Origin: Pelobates cultripes
Lineage: Eukaryota; Chordata; Amphibia; Anura; Pelobatidae
Direction: 5' to 3'
DNA length: 64,000 bases
Assembly: GCA_933207985.1 (NCBI GenBank)
Contig: OW240918.1
Coordinates: 115,933,433-115,997,432 of the forward strand
Shown: positions 49,589 to 61,430 of the stretch, in pieces
Layout: each line of letters starts with the position of its first letter
How positions within the stretch are numbered: position 1 is the stretch's first letter
Translations under genes and position numbers: made by a program
Notes under the pieces: generated by a model
Told to the model about the DNA's origin: nothing
Database searches by the model: none
What the model saw: the letters and a program-made list of their open reading frames with translations, nothing else

Positions 49589-50647
49589 TTTTAAACACAA
49601 AAGGAGAGTGGACCGAAAGGAAACTATAATCCTAAAATAACTATTGTTATTTTTATGGATATAGGACACAGCACAGTGCTCGCACACGTGCATGGCACAC
49701 ACATGACTGAACACACTCAAACTTTTTTTTTTTTTAATACGATTCCATTTCTCCGAACAGTTAATAGTATTTATGCTCGTACAGTAGATGCAGCTCACAT
49801 GATTGGTTAGACCCCTTGTCCATCATGGCCAAACAAAACAAATGCAGCCTCTTCTCCATCATATTCTTTATTTTTTTATTCTGGTGCCAAGAATGGCATT
49901 CTGAATCAAGCAGCAAAATGAGCATGTTTGGACCAGCGGAAGTCAGTTTCTCAGAGATTCTGCCACGTAGTGACTCAGAAATCAGAATTTTCACCTAATC
50001 GGTCTGCATTCAACTAAATTGCAGTACAGCCAGAAACAAATCTCCAAGTCTTATGCCCAATTCAAATTAGAAAAGAATGAATATAACTATATAAAATGTA
50101 CTTCCAGACTGGAGTTATTTTATACTTTTCTTCAGAGAATGAGATCAAACATCACATGTCACGAACTTGCTCTTCTCACAATGTATAGTTAAGGCACACT
50201 GTAAAAAAGAATGAAAAGGCTTGACAGCTATAAATAAATGAGTACAAAGCCCAGTGCCTGCACACAGTCATCGGAGTGAAGCCCAAAAGGAATTGTAATC
50301 AGCAAATCCTGTCAGCTGATCACAGACTTGGAACCAGACTCCAGAATCTCAGGCAAGACACCTCTCAGCAGTGAAAAAAAAAAAAAAGATAAAATATGTG
50401 AAGTGCTAAAAGTGAGACTTTAAAATCACACTTGTAAGAATGCAGAACAGAGCAAATACTCAATAAAAGCAATAGAGCTAATCCCAGGTATGAAAGTTAA
50501 TCCACAACACTAAGCACAGTATAGTTTCTTATCACAGGATTCTTAAGACACAATTGAATATTCAGATAAGCCTTAAATGTCAGCAGTGAATTGGTGATGT
50601 CAGATAATAGGAAAACTCCAGGGGTTAAAAAATGCCAGCAATCGGTA
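49589..50647. other. No gene seen
   Basis: Non-coding DNA. An A-run lies at 50376-50389. No recognised elements. Confidence 0.45.
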
Positions 50648-51566
50648 CCAATGTTTACTTTGTCGAATAACAATTTTAGTCAATTAAAACTAAAACAATT
50701 CAGATGACTAAAATACAACTAAAATGGCTTTTTAGTCAAAAGACTGACTAAAATTGAATTGAAATTTGCTGCCACAATTAAAGGACCACTATTGTGCCAG
50801 GAAAACATACTCGTTTTCCTGGCACTATAGGGTCTCTAGGTCCCCCCACCCTTAGCGTCCCCCTCCCGCCAGGCTCTAGGGTGAGGAAGGGGTTAAACAC
50901 TCACCTCGCCGTTGGAAACTCTCCGCCTCCTTTCCCTGTCATTGGCTGAATGCACATGCGCGGCAAGAGCCGCGTGCATTCAGCCAGTCCACAGGAAAGC
51001 ATTCTCAATGCTTTCCTATGGACGCTGGAGTCTTCTCACTGTGACTTTCACAGTGAGAAGCGACTCTAGCGGCTGTCAATGAGACAGCCACTAGAGGCTG
51101 GATTAACCCATAGGTTTACATAGCAGTTTCTCTGAAACTGCTATGTTTACAGCAGAAAGGGTTAATCCTAGATGGACCTGGCATCCAGACCACTTCTTTA
51201 AGCTGAAGTGGTCTGGGTGCCTTTAGTGGTCATTTAACACTGCACAGAGGGGCTGTGGAAGGGGCAAAAGAGACAGACCAGGGCTTGAGAGAGAGAGACA
51301 CCTAGAGGGGCTGGGTAAAGGGCAAAAGAGACAGACCAGGGTTTGAAAGAGAGACACCTAGAGGAGCTGGTATGACACAAAGACACAGTGGGGCTGGAGA
51401 AGAGACAAGAGACAGATAGAGGCTTTAACTAAACCAATTTTTAGTCATGTTGACTAAAATCTACTGGAGATTTATTCGACTAAAACTAAAAAAAGAAATC
51501 AGATGACTAAACTACGACTAAAACAAAAATGGCTTTTTAGTCAAAAGACAATGACTAAAACTAGCA
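50648..51566 (+). mobile_element. hAT-type MITE (family of 1204-1561) split by a T2 MITE
   Basis: 50648-50777 and 51238-51566 together match the 1204-1561 family (tttgtcga...caattttagtc; gactaaaactaaaatggctttttagtc; 'caaaagagacagatagaggcttta'). The termini have decayed, and the central 'ggggctg...ggggcaaaagagacagac' part is expanded to three units. Confidence 0.7.
50778..51237 (+). mobile_element. Complete T2-type MITE, hairpin-chain family
   Basis: 460 bp from TTAAAGGACCACTATTGTGCC to TTTAGTGGTCATTTAA, with TTAA at both edges. It consists largely of seven successive perfect or near-perfect hairpins (arms at 50794/50813, 50944/50969, 50994/51007, 51032/51049, 51071/51083, 51119/51134, 51185/51205). 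Non-coding. Relatives are at 4384-4696, 53974-54771, 54071-54506 and 54950-55084. Confidence 0.85.
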
Positions 51567-51609
51567 TTTAGCCAGTTCACCTAATAAGATAAAATATTTG
51601 GTTTGGTAA

Positions 51610-53634
51610 TGACAGTAACTATATGTGCCCCTTTGGAGGTGACCACAGTAACCTCACTCTCCGTGAACCCAAACGACTATTTTACATTTTTAATTCTCTT
51701 CTTTGCCCTGTTGCTCCTCCTCCTCCTACCGACTTAACCGCCACAAACTTTGCAACTCACTTCACTAATAAGATCTCTACAATCAGGGAAGAGATCTCTC
51801 ATCTCTCTCCTTCCCCTTACTGAGGTTTCTGATCTACTCCGGTCCTCCCGCCCCACCACCTGCTCCCTTGATCCCATTCCCTCGTATTTCATCTGTACTC
51901 TGTCTCCTTCTCTTGCTTTGCCTCTCACTAAAATTCTCAATCTCTCCCTCTCATCCTGCATATTTGCATTACCCTTCAAACATGCGACTGTAACCCCAAT
52001 TCTAAAAAGACCAACCTTGACCCTAACTCCCTGTCCAACTTCTACCCTACCTCGCTACTGCCTTTTGTGTCCAAGATCCGTGAAAGACTTGTTTATATGA
52101 GATTGACAGACTTCCTTGAGTCCAATTCTCTGCTCGACCCACTTCAGTCTGGTTTCCGCTCTTAGCACTCTGTGGAAACAGCTCTGACCAAAGTATCAAT
52201 TGATCTACTCGCTGCAAAATCTCATAGTCACTACTCTATCCTAATTCTCCTTGACCTTTCCGCTGCTTTTGATACTGTTGATCATCAACAGCTTCTTCTC
52301 ATCCTCTGTAATCTCGGTCTACGATATATTGCGCTCTCCTGGTGCTCCTCCTACCTCACCCAACGCTCTTTTAGGGTTTCTTTCTCTGGCTCTGCCTCTT
52401 CCTCCCAACCTCTCTCTGTTGGTGTCCCCCAAGGTTCAGTCCTTGGTCCCCTACTGTTGTTGATTTATAGTGCCTCCCTTGGTAAACTCATCAGATCTTT
52501 TTGCTTCCAATATCACTCTATGCGGAAGACATGCAAATCTATATGTCCTGCCCTGGTCTCCCCCCCCCTCCTTGACTAGTGTCCCTGACTGGCTCTCTGC
52601 TATTTCTAACTGGACGGCTGTCCACTTCTTTAAACTTACCGGTAACTTGTCCAAAACAGAACTTCTGATCTTTCCTCCATCAATTGTTGCTACTCCCTTC
52701 TCTGTCTCCCTCCACGTTAATCGTGCTACCATCAGCTCCTCCATGCAGGCTCGCTGCCTAGATGTTCTCTTTGACTCCGACCTCTCCTTCACCCCTCATG
52801 TCCAGTCGATTGCCAAATCCTGCCGCTTCCATCTCAAAAACATTGCGCGCATCCGCCCCTACTTAACGCCAGATGCGGCTAAGGTGCTGGTCCATGCCAC
52901 TGTCCTCTCTCGCCTTGACTACTGCAATGCGCTTCTCAGTGGTCTTAAGTGCTCCCAACGTGCCCCATTGCAGTCTATAATGAATGCCGCGGCGAGGCTC
53001 ATCTTCCTGTCGGCCTGCACCTCCCATGCCTCACCCCTCTGTCAGTCCCTGCATTGGCTTTCCGTAAGATACAGGGCTCAATACAAAATTCTGGTTCTTG
53101 CTTTCAAATCTCTACATAATGCTACTCCCAGCTATCTATCCTCCCTAATACACAAATATGTCACATCTAGGCCCCTACGCTTTGCCGAAGACCTACGTCT
53201 ATCCACTGTTCGTATTCCCACCTCTGATGCTCGCCTTCATGATTTCTCTACGGCTGCACCGTTCCTGTGGAACTCGCTTCCCTCCTCCGTTAGATGCTCA
53301 CCCAGTCTCCACTCGTTAAAAAAAATATATATATATATAAAAAACCTTTTCACAAAAGCATATCAATTAAACTGTTAATGGCTCCAGAAAAAAAAAAAAC
53401 ACAATGTCTTCATTGAATACTATTCTACCAATCTACTTCCCTAATACTATCCTTACCTTTTCTGTCACTTAACCCCACTTCCTCAAGCATGTAAGCTCAT
53501 TGAGCAGGGGCCTCAACCCCTCTGTTGCTGTTCGTCAAACTTGTCTGGTTATAGTTACATATTTGTTAGTCCACCCACTGTAAAGAGCTACAGAATTTGT
53601 TGGTGCTATATAAATATAATAATAATAATAATAT
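51610..53634 (+). pseudogene. L2-like LINE ORF2, 5'-truncated and decayed
   Basis: In shifting frames the plus strand shows pre-RT text (SNLTLREPKRLFYIFNSLL), the RT blocks [16 protein letters not shown] and [13 protein letters not shown], and a damaged catalytic box (YAEDMQIY in the third phase near 52517-52540; the family has YADD). The C-terminal block at 52470-53378 includes HVQSIAKSCRFHLKNIARIR, VLSRLDYCNALLSGL, LHWLSVRYRAQYKILVLAFK and LWNSLPSSVR. The 3' UTR has 'catgtaagctcattgagcaggg' and ends 'gtgctatataaatataataataata', the L2-type 3' terminus. Several frameshifts and the Asp-to-Glu change mean it is inactive. Confidence 0.82.
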
Positions 53635-53973
53635 ACACATTTGATGAGAGTTACTGGCAGTTTAAGCAGTAAGTATTGCAGTTAGCATGTTAATCTCCCA
53701 TGCTGAAATTAGTATATGACGCACCATATTGGGGTACTGTGATGTATTGGCGGGCTTAACAATATATGGCCATGTGGTGTAACTGAACCCCCATATTTGT
53801 TTGCTAAGAATGATGATTTTAAGTAGCCTTGTAAAATTTAACATTGGATGTTTTGTGTGCGCACTGTTCCACTACTGAGAACTGTATGTTCTGGGTGTGT
53901 CCCCAATTCCCATTTTTTCTATGTATAAGAATAATTCCTGAATAAAAAAAATATATATATACACATCTTTATG
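53635..53973. other. No gene seen
   Basis: Unassigned non-coding DNA ending in a short A/TA run (53942-53961). Confidence 0.45.
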
Positions 53974-54771
53974 TTAAAGGATTACTATAGTGTCAGGAAA
54001 ACAAACTTGTTTTCCTGACACTATTTAACCCTTAGGTCCCCCCTGCCGCTGGGCTGAAGGGGTTAAAACATTAAAGGACCACTATAGGCACCCAGACCAC
54101 TTCAGCTTAATGAAGTGGTCTGGGTGCCAGGTCCCTCTAGGGTTAACCCTGCCTGCTGTAAACATAGCAGTTTCTGAGAATATATGGGTTAATCCAGCCT
54201 CTAGTGGCTGTCTCATTGACAGCCGCTAGAAGCACTTCCGCGCTTATCACTGTGATTTTCACAGTGAGAAGACACAGCGTCCATAGGAAAGCATCTTGCT
54301 GCACATGCGCATTCAGCCAATGACGTCCAAAGGAGCAGGAGAGTCCCCAGCGCCGAGGGAGCCGGGCGCTGGAGAAAGGTGCGTGTTTAACCCCTTCCTC
54401 CCCCTTCAGCCTGGCGGGTGGGGGCCATGAGGGTGGGGGGGGACCTATTAATACTATAGTGCCAGGAAAACGAGTTTGTTTTCCTGGCACTATAGTGGTC
54501 CTTTAAAAAACGCCCGTAGGAAAGCATTTCTCAATGCTTTGCTATGGACGTTCTGCCTGCTCAATTTGATTTTCGCATTCAGCGTTGCAGAAGCGCCACT
54601 AGCGACTGTCAGGAAGACAGCCACTAGAGGCTGGATTAACCCTGCAATGTAAACATAGCAGTTTCTCTGAAACTTCCATGTTTACATCTGAAGGGTTAAA
54701 ACGTGGGGGACCTGGCACCCAGACCACTTCATTGAGCTGAAGTGGTCTGGGTGACTATAGTGGTCCTTTAA
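53974..54771 (+). mobile_element. T2-type MITE, outer copy of a nested pair
   Basis: The left part is 53974-54070 (TTAAAGGATTACTATAGTGTC with the terminal hairpin 'caggaaaac...gttttcctg'). The right part is 54507-54771, ending GACTATAGTGGTCCTTTAA. It is interrupted by a second family member at 54071-54506. Confidence 0.8.
54071..54506 (-). mobile_element. T2-type MITE, inner copy, inverted
   Basis: TTAA at 54071-54074 and 54503-54506 delimit the insert. Its orientation is opposite to the outer copy: it begins with the 'cacccagaccacttc' hairpin and ends with the 'gtgccaggaaaac' hairpin. The TTAA duplication lies in 'aacaTTAA' of the outer copy. Confidence 0.82.
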
Positions 54772-54949
54772 GTATTTCTACCTTCATATTTAAATAAAAA
54801 AAACTATGTTATAACAGTGTGGATTTTGTTGGTGATAAACTGGTAATTGTCATTACATGTGCCTCTTTAATTAAATATCCCAATGCCTAACTGCAAAAAC
54901 CTCATTCGGAAAATTCCTTTTAGAATATGTGTTAATAATACTGTAAAGC

Positions 54950-55084
54950 TTAAAGGACCACTATAGTGCCAGGAAAACATACTCGTAGAGTATGTTAGAG
55001 TTAAAGAGTTAAACCTAGCTGGACCTGGCACCCAGACCACATCATTAAGCTGAAGTGGTCTGGGTGCCTATAGTGGTCCTTTAA
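54950..55084 (+). mobile_element. Deletion derivative of the T2-type MITE (135 bp)
   Basis: Both termini are present (TTAAAGGACCACTATAGTGCC and CTATAGTGGTCCTTTAA), but the hairpin chain between is almost completely deleted; only the right terminal hairpin remains. Confidence 0.8.
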
Positions 55085-56434
55085 CATAATTTACACATAA
55101 GATTACTTTACAATCATAAGCGTGTGTTGCATGCTTTATTAGAGGGGGGTTTAAAGCGAGCATTACTTGTTCATAATGGACATTTATTTTATTCTTAAAG
55201 TGAATGTACCGTTTTTTTAAACTGCCTGCTAAATTCTACTTAAAATATACAGAGCTAAAAAATACCTAGGCATGCATACTGCTTTGACCCATGTTGGAGC
55301 CATATACGACTGTATACAAATTCTGTTTGGTTGTTCATTGTCTGGTTAAAATTGAAAATCATGAAAATGGACCACTTACATTCTTTTCATGATTAACCAG
55401 ATAATGACTGATATAATAGGAACAGCTGGGTGACAGAGAGTACACTTCAAGCTAGCATTAGGATGTGGCTTAGCAAAACTCTTGTGCATACAGCACAGTG
55501 CAACCTATGCCTACAATACTTCTACACTGCAGACCTTCTACAACTAATATTAGATTTTTTTGTCAAGCTACAGCCTACCTCAATTCCGGCGTTCTGTAAA
55601 GTGGAACAGCAGTGGGAGATGTAAAAGGGGGCATTCCAGTATCGGGATTTGCATCACTGGCTGTGAAAAAAAGAGGGTAGACCCTCTGTAAAAGGTGCGG
55701 TTCCACCAAGGGCAGACCATGCAGGGAGCACTGTTTCAGAGATCTTGGCAGGGTCCTAATGCCCTGAGCTATGCTTGCTGGTGACACCAGGAGGCACCAA
55801 GATACAAAGTCAGGACGGTGAGACAGGCCCGAAAATCAGGACTGTCCTGACAAAATTGTTTAATTTGGTAGTCCTATTACAGCTCCTTCCACAGCGATTT
55901 TGATCAAGTATGTAAAATAATGTCTACAAACATCCTTAAAATATTTATGTAGATGATATTTAACTGATGGTCTACAGCTGGTAATAGGTGTAACATTAGT
56001 CAGTATACATAACGATTGGCACTGGCGACATTTACTAAAACCCTGTGCTATGACTTGACCTTCCACAGAATCTGAACACTTATAATGAGCCAAGGATCTA
56101 TATTTAGTGGCTAAATGTTAGCAGAATATGTCCCAACAGATTTGGTTTTGACAACAGTACCTCATATGTGCTGACCGAGCTGAACTTTTTAGAAACACCA
56201 AATTGGATTTCATAACAAGGCACTCTGTAATTGGAGATTATGTTTGATTGATCTCCTCCTGAGGAAAAAATAAATAAAATGACCTGTGGGGCTGGGGTCC
56301 ATTCTGTTTCCTACAAACAAGGGTTGATATTGGGTCACTACAGCTATTTTGAGATGAAACATAATATATTAAACAGCACTACAATCACCTTCAGTAATGG
56401 ACACAAACTTCCCATAAATAAAACATGAATTTAC
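55085..56434. other. No gene seen
   Basis: Non-coding. 55320-55420 contains an inverted pair around 'attgtctggttaaaattgaaaatcatgaaaatg' facing 'cattcttttcatgattaaccagataatg'. No gene or named element. Confidence 0.45.
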
Positions 56435-56620
56435 AGGGCTATTTACAAAAGCGAGAATGTAAAGTGAATCTAACATTTAAGGTCAGAATAGTCAAACTGG
56501 AAAAATACTCTATGTAAGCTTTGCTTTCAGGTTGGCTGCTCTGGCCTTAAATTTAAGATTCACTTTGAATTCTCTCTTTCATAAATAACACTGATAGTGT
56601 TTAGTGAATAAGCCCCTAAC
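56435..56620. mobile_element. Short MITE of the 'TTCACTAAA' family
   Basis: Starts CAGGGCTATTTACAAAAGCG and ends GTTTAGTGAATAAGCCCCT. About 185 bp, related to 7287-7470 and 13611-13797. Confidence 0.55.
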
Positions 56621-57018
56621 TGTGCAATAAATGGTTTGTATTGTACTTAATGATGCTTTAAAGTTCAGCACATCCTTTCCACTATGCCCCTCTACAATGA
56701 CCCACTTGGGTAAGGTATCTAATACATAACCTTGCTTGTGGAGAGGTAGTAAAACCCAGAGATTTACTATGTATACATACTTTTGTAAAAAACATGTTTG
56801 GGGACTATTATGGCCCAGGGGTGGCCTAACAACTCACAAGTCCCCCGGGCAATGGGAGATCAAGCATTCCCCTCCTCATGCAAACATTTTTGGCCACTAC
56901 TACTTTTCTCCCCCTTCTTCATGTGGGTCTCACACAGATATTATGTACGTGCAGAACAGCACTCAGAGAGGCTGTATGAGAGCCACACAGTCATGATCCC
57001 ACACCCGTATGGCCCTCA

Positions 57019-57740
57019 AACAGGGCCAGATTCACTTTTAAGGGGTGCAGCCAACCAAAACAGTGTTTTAATAATATAATTTTTTTTGGATGGAGTACCC
57101 TTTGCTGGCACACATTCCCTCGCCCCCTCACCATTAAAATAATTTAATTGAATTACAAGCTTCCACTGTATTTGTTGTGGCATCACAAGGTGAGGTAGGT
57201 GCAGGTGGAGGCAGAGGTGGGTGCAGTGCAGGGGGGCTGTGTTGGGTGCATGGACATAAATGCATGAGGTGGGTGCAGGGGGCCTAAAGTACCTCATATG
57301 TGCTGACCGAAAACATGGGGGCTTAGATGGATGCAGGGAGGCTGAGGGGAGCAGGGAGACAAGGGGCCTTAGGTGGGTGCAGGGAGACATTAGGGCTGTA
57401 GTTTGGGCAGGTGGGGCTGTGGCAGTTGCAGAGGGCTATGGAGGGTGAAGGGGGGCTGTTGTGGGTGCAGGGGGGCTATGGCAGGTGCCATACAAAAAAA
57501 ATCTACAAGGAGCTTACTTGTATTGACTGCCAAGTTGCTGCTCCTTATCTTATTTGCTCTGTAGGAGAGGGCAGGAAGTGATGACACATCTCACCTGGCC
57601 CACCTCTTCCTCCTGACAGAGAGCACCACACTGGGGGAGAAGACCTGGCAGCCAGAACTGAATGATTGCTGCTAGGTCTTTCTGAAAACTGAGCTAGTTT
57701 ACAGATCAAAGATGGTGGTCTGCTATAGATCCTCAAGAAA
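57019..57740 (+). repeat. hAT-like repeat with GGTGGGTGCAGG minisatellite
   Basis: It starts CAGGGCCAGATTCAC, similar to the hAT terminus at 19012, and contains a G-rich minisatellite (57190-57490, unit about 'ggtgggtgcaggggggct'). It then has a segment (57491-57610) that is found inverted at about 60600-60720. No coding capacity is accepted. Confidence 0.55.
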
Positions 57741-57931
57741 CAAAAAACATACTTTCATTCAAAAAGTCAATTTAGATCATATCTAGAAAACCCAGCCTGA
57801 CTAAATTACTATCCCACCAAGAAACACTCCTTTGCATTGCACAATAATGTTCATTTAATACATATCTGGTCATTCAAATTAAATAGATTCCTTGACTGCA
57901 GGCGTTAAACAAATATATGTAAGACTGCAAC

Positions 57932-58254
57932 TTAAAGGGACACTGTAGGTACTGTAACTGCTTTATCTCATTGAAGTAGTTATAGTGTCTGGAATTTACT
58001 GGTGTGGTCCTTCCATTCATCATTAAACCATTTTTAATAAGCTTTAGTCTGAGCAGCAATGAGTGGCTGTGACTGACTGAGAGTGTCAGCCTATCACATC
58101 GTCCATTGATGGCACAAATTGGTATCTCTGCCTTAGCCATACCTCCAGTGTGGGCCAGGCTGTGGGTGGCCAGGGATCCTCATTCAGTGATAACTTGAAA
58201 AATATTTAATACTGTAAGGAAGGACTGCACCAGAGGACTCCAGGCACTATAACT
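57932..58254. mobile_element. Kolobok/T2-like MITE, right end lost
   Basis: TTAAAGGGACACTGTAGGTAC... with 'gctttatctcattgaagtagttatagtgtct'. A decayed partner 'ctccaggcactataac' lies near 58236-58254, abutting the next repeat. Confidence 0.55.
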
Positions 58255-59260
58255 GTTACGGTTGCCCCAGGCTAGCTGAGGGTTGGACCGTAGAAAGGAT
58301 GCTCAGCAACGCAGGCACCATAAGTACTGCAGACCCCACGAACCGCCGCTGCTGGGTTGGGGTTTCGTCGACCCCTATCCACCCTGGACCTACGACAAGG
58401 CTCCGTGTTCTAGTGGGGGAACCTCTCTTTCTCCCAGAGAGCGAAGCAGGATCAAGAACAAGAGCTCAGTGAAGTTAAGGGAATATGCGGAGCATAGCAA
58501 TCCCTGTAGTGACTATAGCTGTCCCCTCCAAACACGAGTCAATGAGTTGAGGGTGAAGTAGAATTTGTTTATTGAGCATACAGGTCTTTCTTATATACAC
58601 ACACACACATTTCCCCACAAGGTTACCACCCACGTGTTCCACAGGACACAAAGTTACAACAGCCAATCAACACCGTACAGTACAGTCAGACACTCCCAGC
58701 TAATGCACATAAACCCTCCCCTCTGCCTGTGATACAATTACCAAACACAATGGACCAACTTAATTACCACAGGCAGAAAATATTTTTTGTTTTACCCAAA
58801 GTCCAGAAACACCCCAAAGCACAAACATATCCCCCATAAATCCTAAATCCCTGGATACCCCTGATCTGGGTGAACAACATATCCAAAAATCACCCAAATC
58901 AGCGCAGGGGTTCAAAAGTGTTATGGAAGTCACGTTTGACCGACCGCAAGCATGGCTTTCATGCCCAAAACAGTTCCACAGATTTAGGCTGTGCGGCCGG
59001 TCTATCTTTTCCTCTATCCTGGAGATAATTGGCTTAAGTGGCTGTGTTAACTTAATTATCTCCAGGTACAGAAAATCTCGCTAAGGCAAAACTATTACAA
59101 AAACCACATAAAAATACATAACTCTTATAATACAATGTTTAACCCAAATGTCCAACATATCCCCAGAAAGCTTGGATCTGAGCGCTCAATATGTCAGAAA
59201 AGCACTCAGATCTCACAAATACAATTGGATCGCCATGGGGTTAAACAATAGCAAGGGCTG
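58255..59260. repeat. 1.3-kb unclassified repeat, copy 2 (rearranged)
   Basis: Shares many blocks with 33796-35112, but the order differs: 'gcccaaaacagttccacag' (58968) precedes 'ctggagataattggcttaagt' (59020), whereas in copy 1 it follows (34566 versus 34300). A TG/CA tract lies at 58598-58609. Edges unclear. Confidence 0.55.
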
Positions 59261-60595
59261 ATAGTTACATAGTTACATAGCTGAAAAGAGACTTGCGTCC
59301 ATCAAGTTCAGCCTTCCTCACATTAGTTTTTTTGCTGTTGATCCAAAAGAAGGCAAAAAAACCCAGCTTGAAGCACAATTTTGAAACAAGCTAGGAAAAA
59401 AAATCCTTCTTGACCCCAGAATGGCAGTCAGATTTATCCTTGGATCAAGCAGTTATTACTCTACATTGAAATATTATATCCTTGAATATTCTGTTCTTGC
59501 AAGTATGCATCTAGTAGCCGTTTGAACATCTGTATGGAATCTGATAAAACCACTTCTTCAGGCAGAGAATTCCACATCCTGATTGTTCTTACAGTAAAAA
59601 AACCTTTCCTTTGCCTTAGACGAAATCTTCTTTCTTCCAGTCTAAACGCATGGCCTCGTGTCCTATGTAAAGTCCGGATTGTGAATAGATTTCCACACAA
59701 TGGTTTGTATTGGCCCCGAATATATTTGCGATGTTTTTCTAAACTAAATAGGTTTAAATTTGTTAACCTTTTTTCATAGCCGATATGTTCCATTCCTTTT
59801 ATTAATTTTGTAGCCCGCCTCTGCACTTTTTCTAGTGCCATAATAGCCTTCTTTAGAACAGGTGCCCAAAATTGCACAGCATATTCAATATGGAGTCTTA
59901 CCAGTGATTTATAAAGAGGCAAAATTATATCCTTGTCCCGAGAATGAATACCCTTTTTCATGCATGACAATACCTTACTGGCCTTGGCCACTGCTGATTG
60001 ACATTGCACATTGTTGCATAGTTTGTTGTCTATAACAATTGCCAAGTCCTTTTCATGTGTTGTTATCACTAATTCGCTTCCATTAAGGGTATACGTTGCT
60101 TGTGTATTCTTTACGCCGAAGTGCATAACTTTGCATTTTTCAACATTAAATTTCATCTGCCATTTGAGTGCCCAGTCCCCAGTCTATCTAAATCCCTCTG
60201 CAGCAAAGTAATATCTTGCTCACATTGTATTGTTTTACAAAGTTTGGTGTCATCTGCAAACACTGAAACATGACTTTCAATGCGGTCTTCAAGATCATTT
60301 ATAAACATGTTAAATAGAAGGGGTCCCAGAACAGACCCCTGAGGGACACCACTTGCCACCTCTGTCCAGCTTGAAAATTTACCATTAATGACAACTCTTT
60401 GTACTCTGTTTTTAAGCCAATGTTCTACCCAAGAACAAGCATTTTCATCTAGACCGATTTCTTTGAGTTTGAACAATAATCTATTGTGTGGAACTGTATC
60501 AAATGCCTTGGCAAAATCCAAATAGATCACATCCACGGCAACACCCTGATCTATACCTCTACTTACTTCTTCGTAGAATGCAATCAATGAGAGAT
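59261..60595 (-). mobile_element. CR1 LINE, 5'-truncated
   Basis: Minus-strand element with the reverse-transcriptase part of ORF2, and a 3' end consisting of short tandem octamer-type repeats (tagttacatagttacatag, 59261-59280). The 5' truncation point is near 60595, where the sequence changes into another repeat. ORF details follow. Confidence 0.85.
59461..60595 (-). pseudogene. CR1 ORF2 reverse transcriptase with one frameshift
   Basis: From the truncation point the minus strand encodes [54 protein letters not shown] and the catalytic VFADDTKL, up to the stop at 60153. One base is missing around 60165-60175 (the family has a Trp-rich link before MKFN). The next phase runs from MKFNVEKCKVMHFG through LPLYKSLVRLHIEYAVQFW, MALEKVQRRATKLIKGMEHI and GFFTVRTIRMWNSLPEEVV to the stop at 59461. 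These are textbook CR1 C-terminal blocks. Only one frameshift and no stop within phases point to a fairly young copy. The endonuclease and the N-terminal part of RT are lost. Confidence 0.85.
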
Positions 60596-61430
60596 TGAGG
60601 AGGGACAAAGCAGCCAGTGACATCACTTCCTGCCCTCCCCTACCCTCCTTAATCTGCTGAGTGGCTGAAGCTAAAGAGCAGCCTGGCTGAAACAGCAGGT
60701 TTGTAAATCCTCCATACAAAGTTACCTCAACCTCAGCCCCATGCCCCCTCCACCCACCTCTGCCCCCACCTCCCCTTCACTCACCTAAGCCCCCATTTCC
60801 CCCAGCACCCCCCCTTCACCTACCTTAGCCCCATGCCCCCTTTCACCCACCTCTGACCCAGCACCCACCTCCCCTTCACTTACCTCAGTCCCTACCTCCC
60901 TCAGTACCCACCTCACCCCCTATCTGACCCAGCAAACCCACCCCACCTTAGCCCCCAGCACCTACCTCAGCCCCATGCCCCACTCCACCCACCTCAGCCC
61001 CCACCCCCTTCACCTACCTTAGCCCCATGCCCCCTTTCACACACCTCTGACCCACCATCTCGCTCAGCACCCACCTCAGCCCCATGCCCCTTCGACCCAC
61101 CCCCACCTCAGCCCCATCGTCCCCAGCACCCACCCACCTCTGCCCCACCTATCACCCACCTCAACCCCACCCATCACCCACCTCAGCCCCATCTCTCCCA
61201 GCACCCACCTCCGTTACTCTATCCCCATGCACCTACTACAGTCCGTATTCCCCTCGCCACCTACTACAGACCATACAGCCCACACACTGCAGCCACTATC
61301 CACACACACACACAAACTGACACTTTTATATCCCCCACACAGCAGAGCCTCTATTATCCATACAAACACAAACTACAGCCCCAATATCCCCCAGATGCCT
61401 ACTACAGCCTATCCCACACTGTAATCACCT
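60596..61430 (-). repeat. Inverted copy of the 57-kb repeat with CCCCAC minisatellite
   Basis: 60600-60720 resembles 57491-57610 in reverse (catcacttcctgccctc; agcagc; ccatacaaa). 60727-61240 is a minisatellite with units like 'acctcagccccatgcccccttcacccacc', the complement of the one at 57190-57490. 61241-61430 is CA-rich remnant. Confidence 0.6.
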
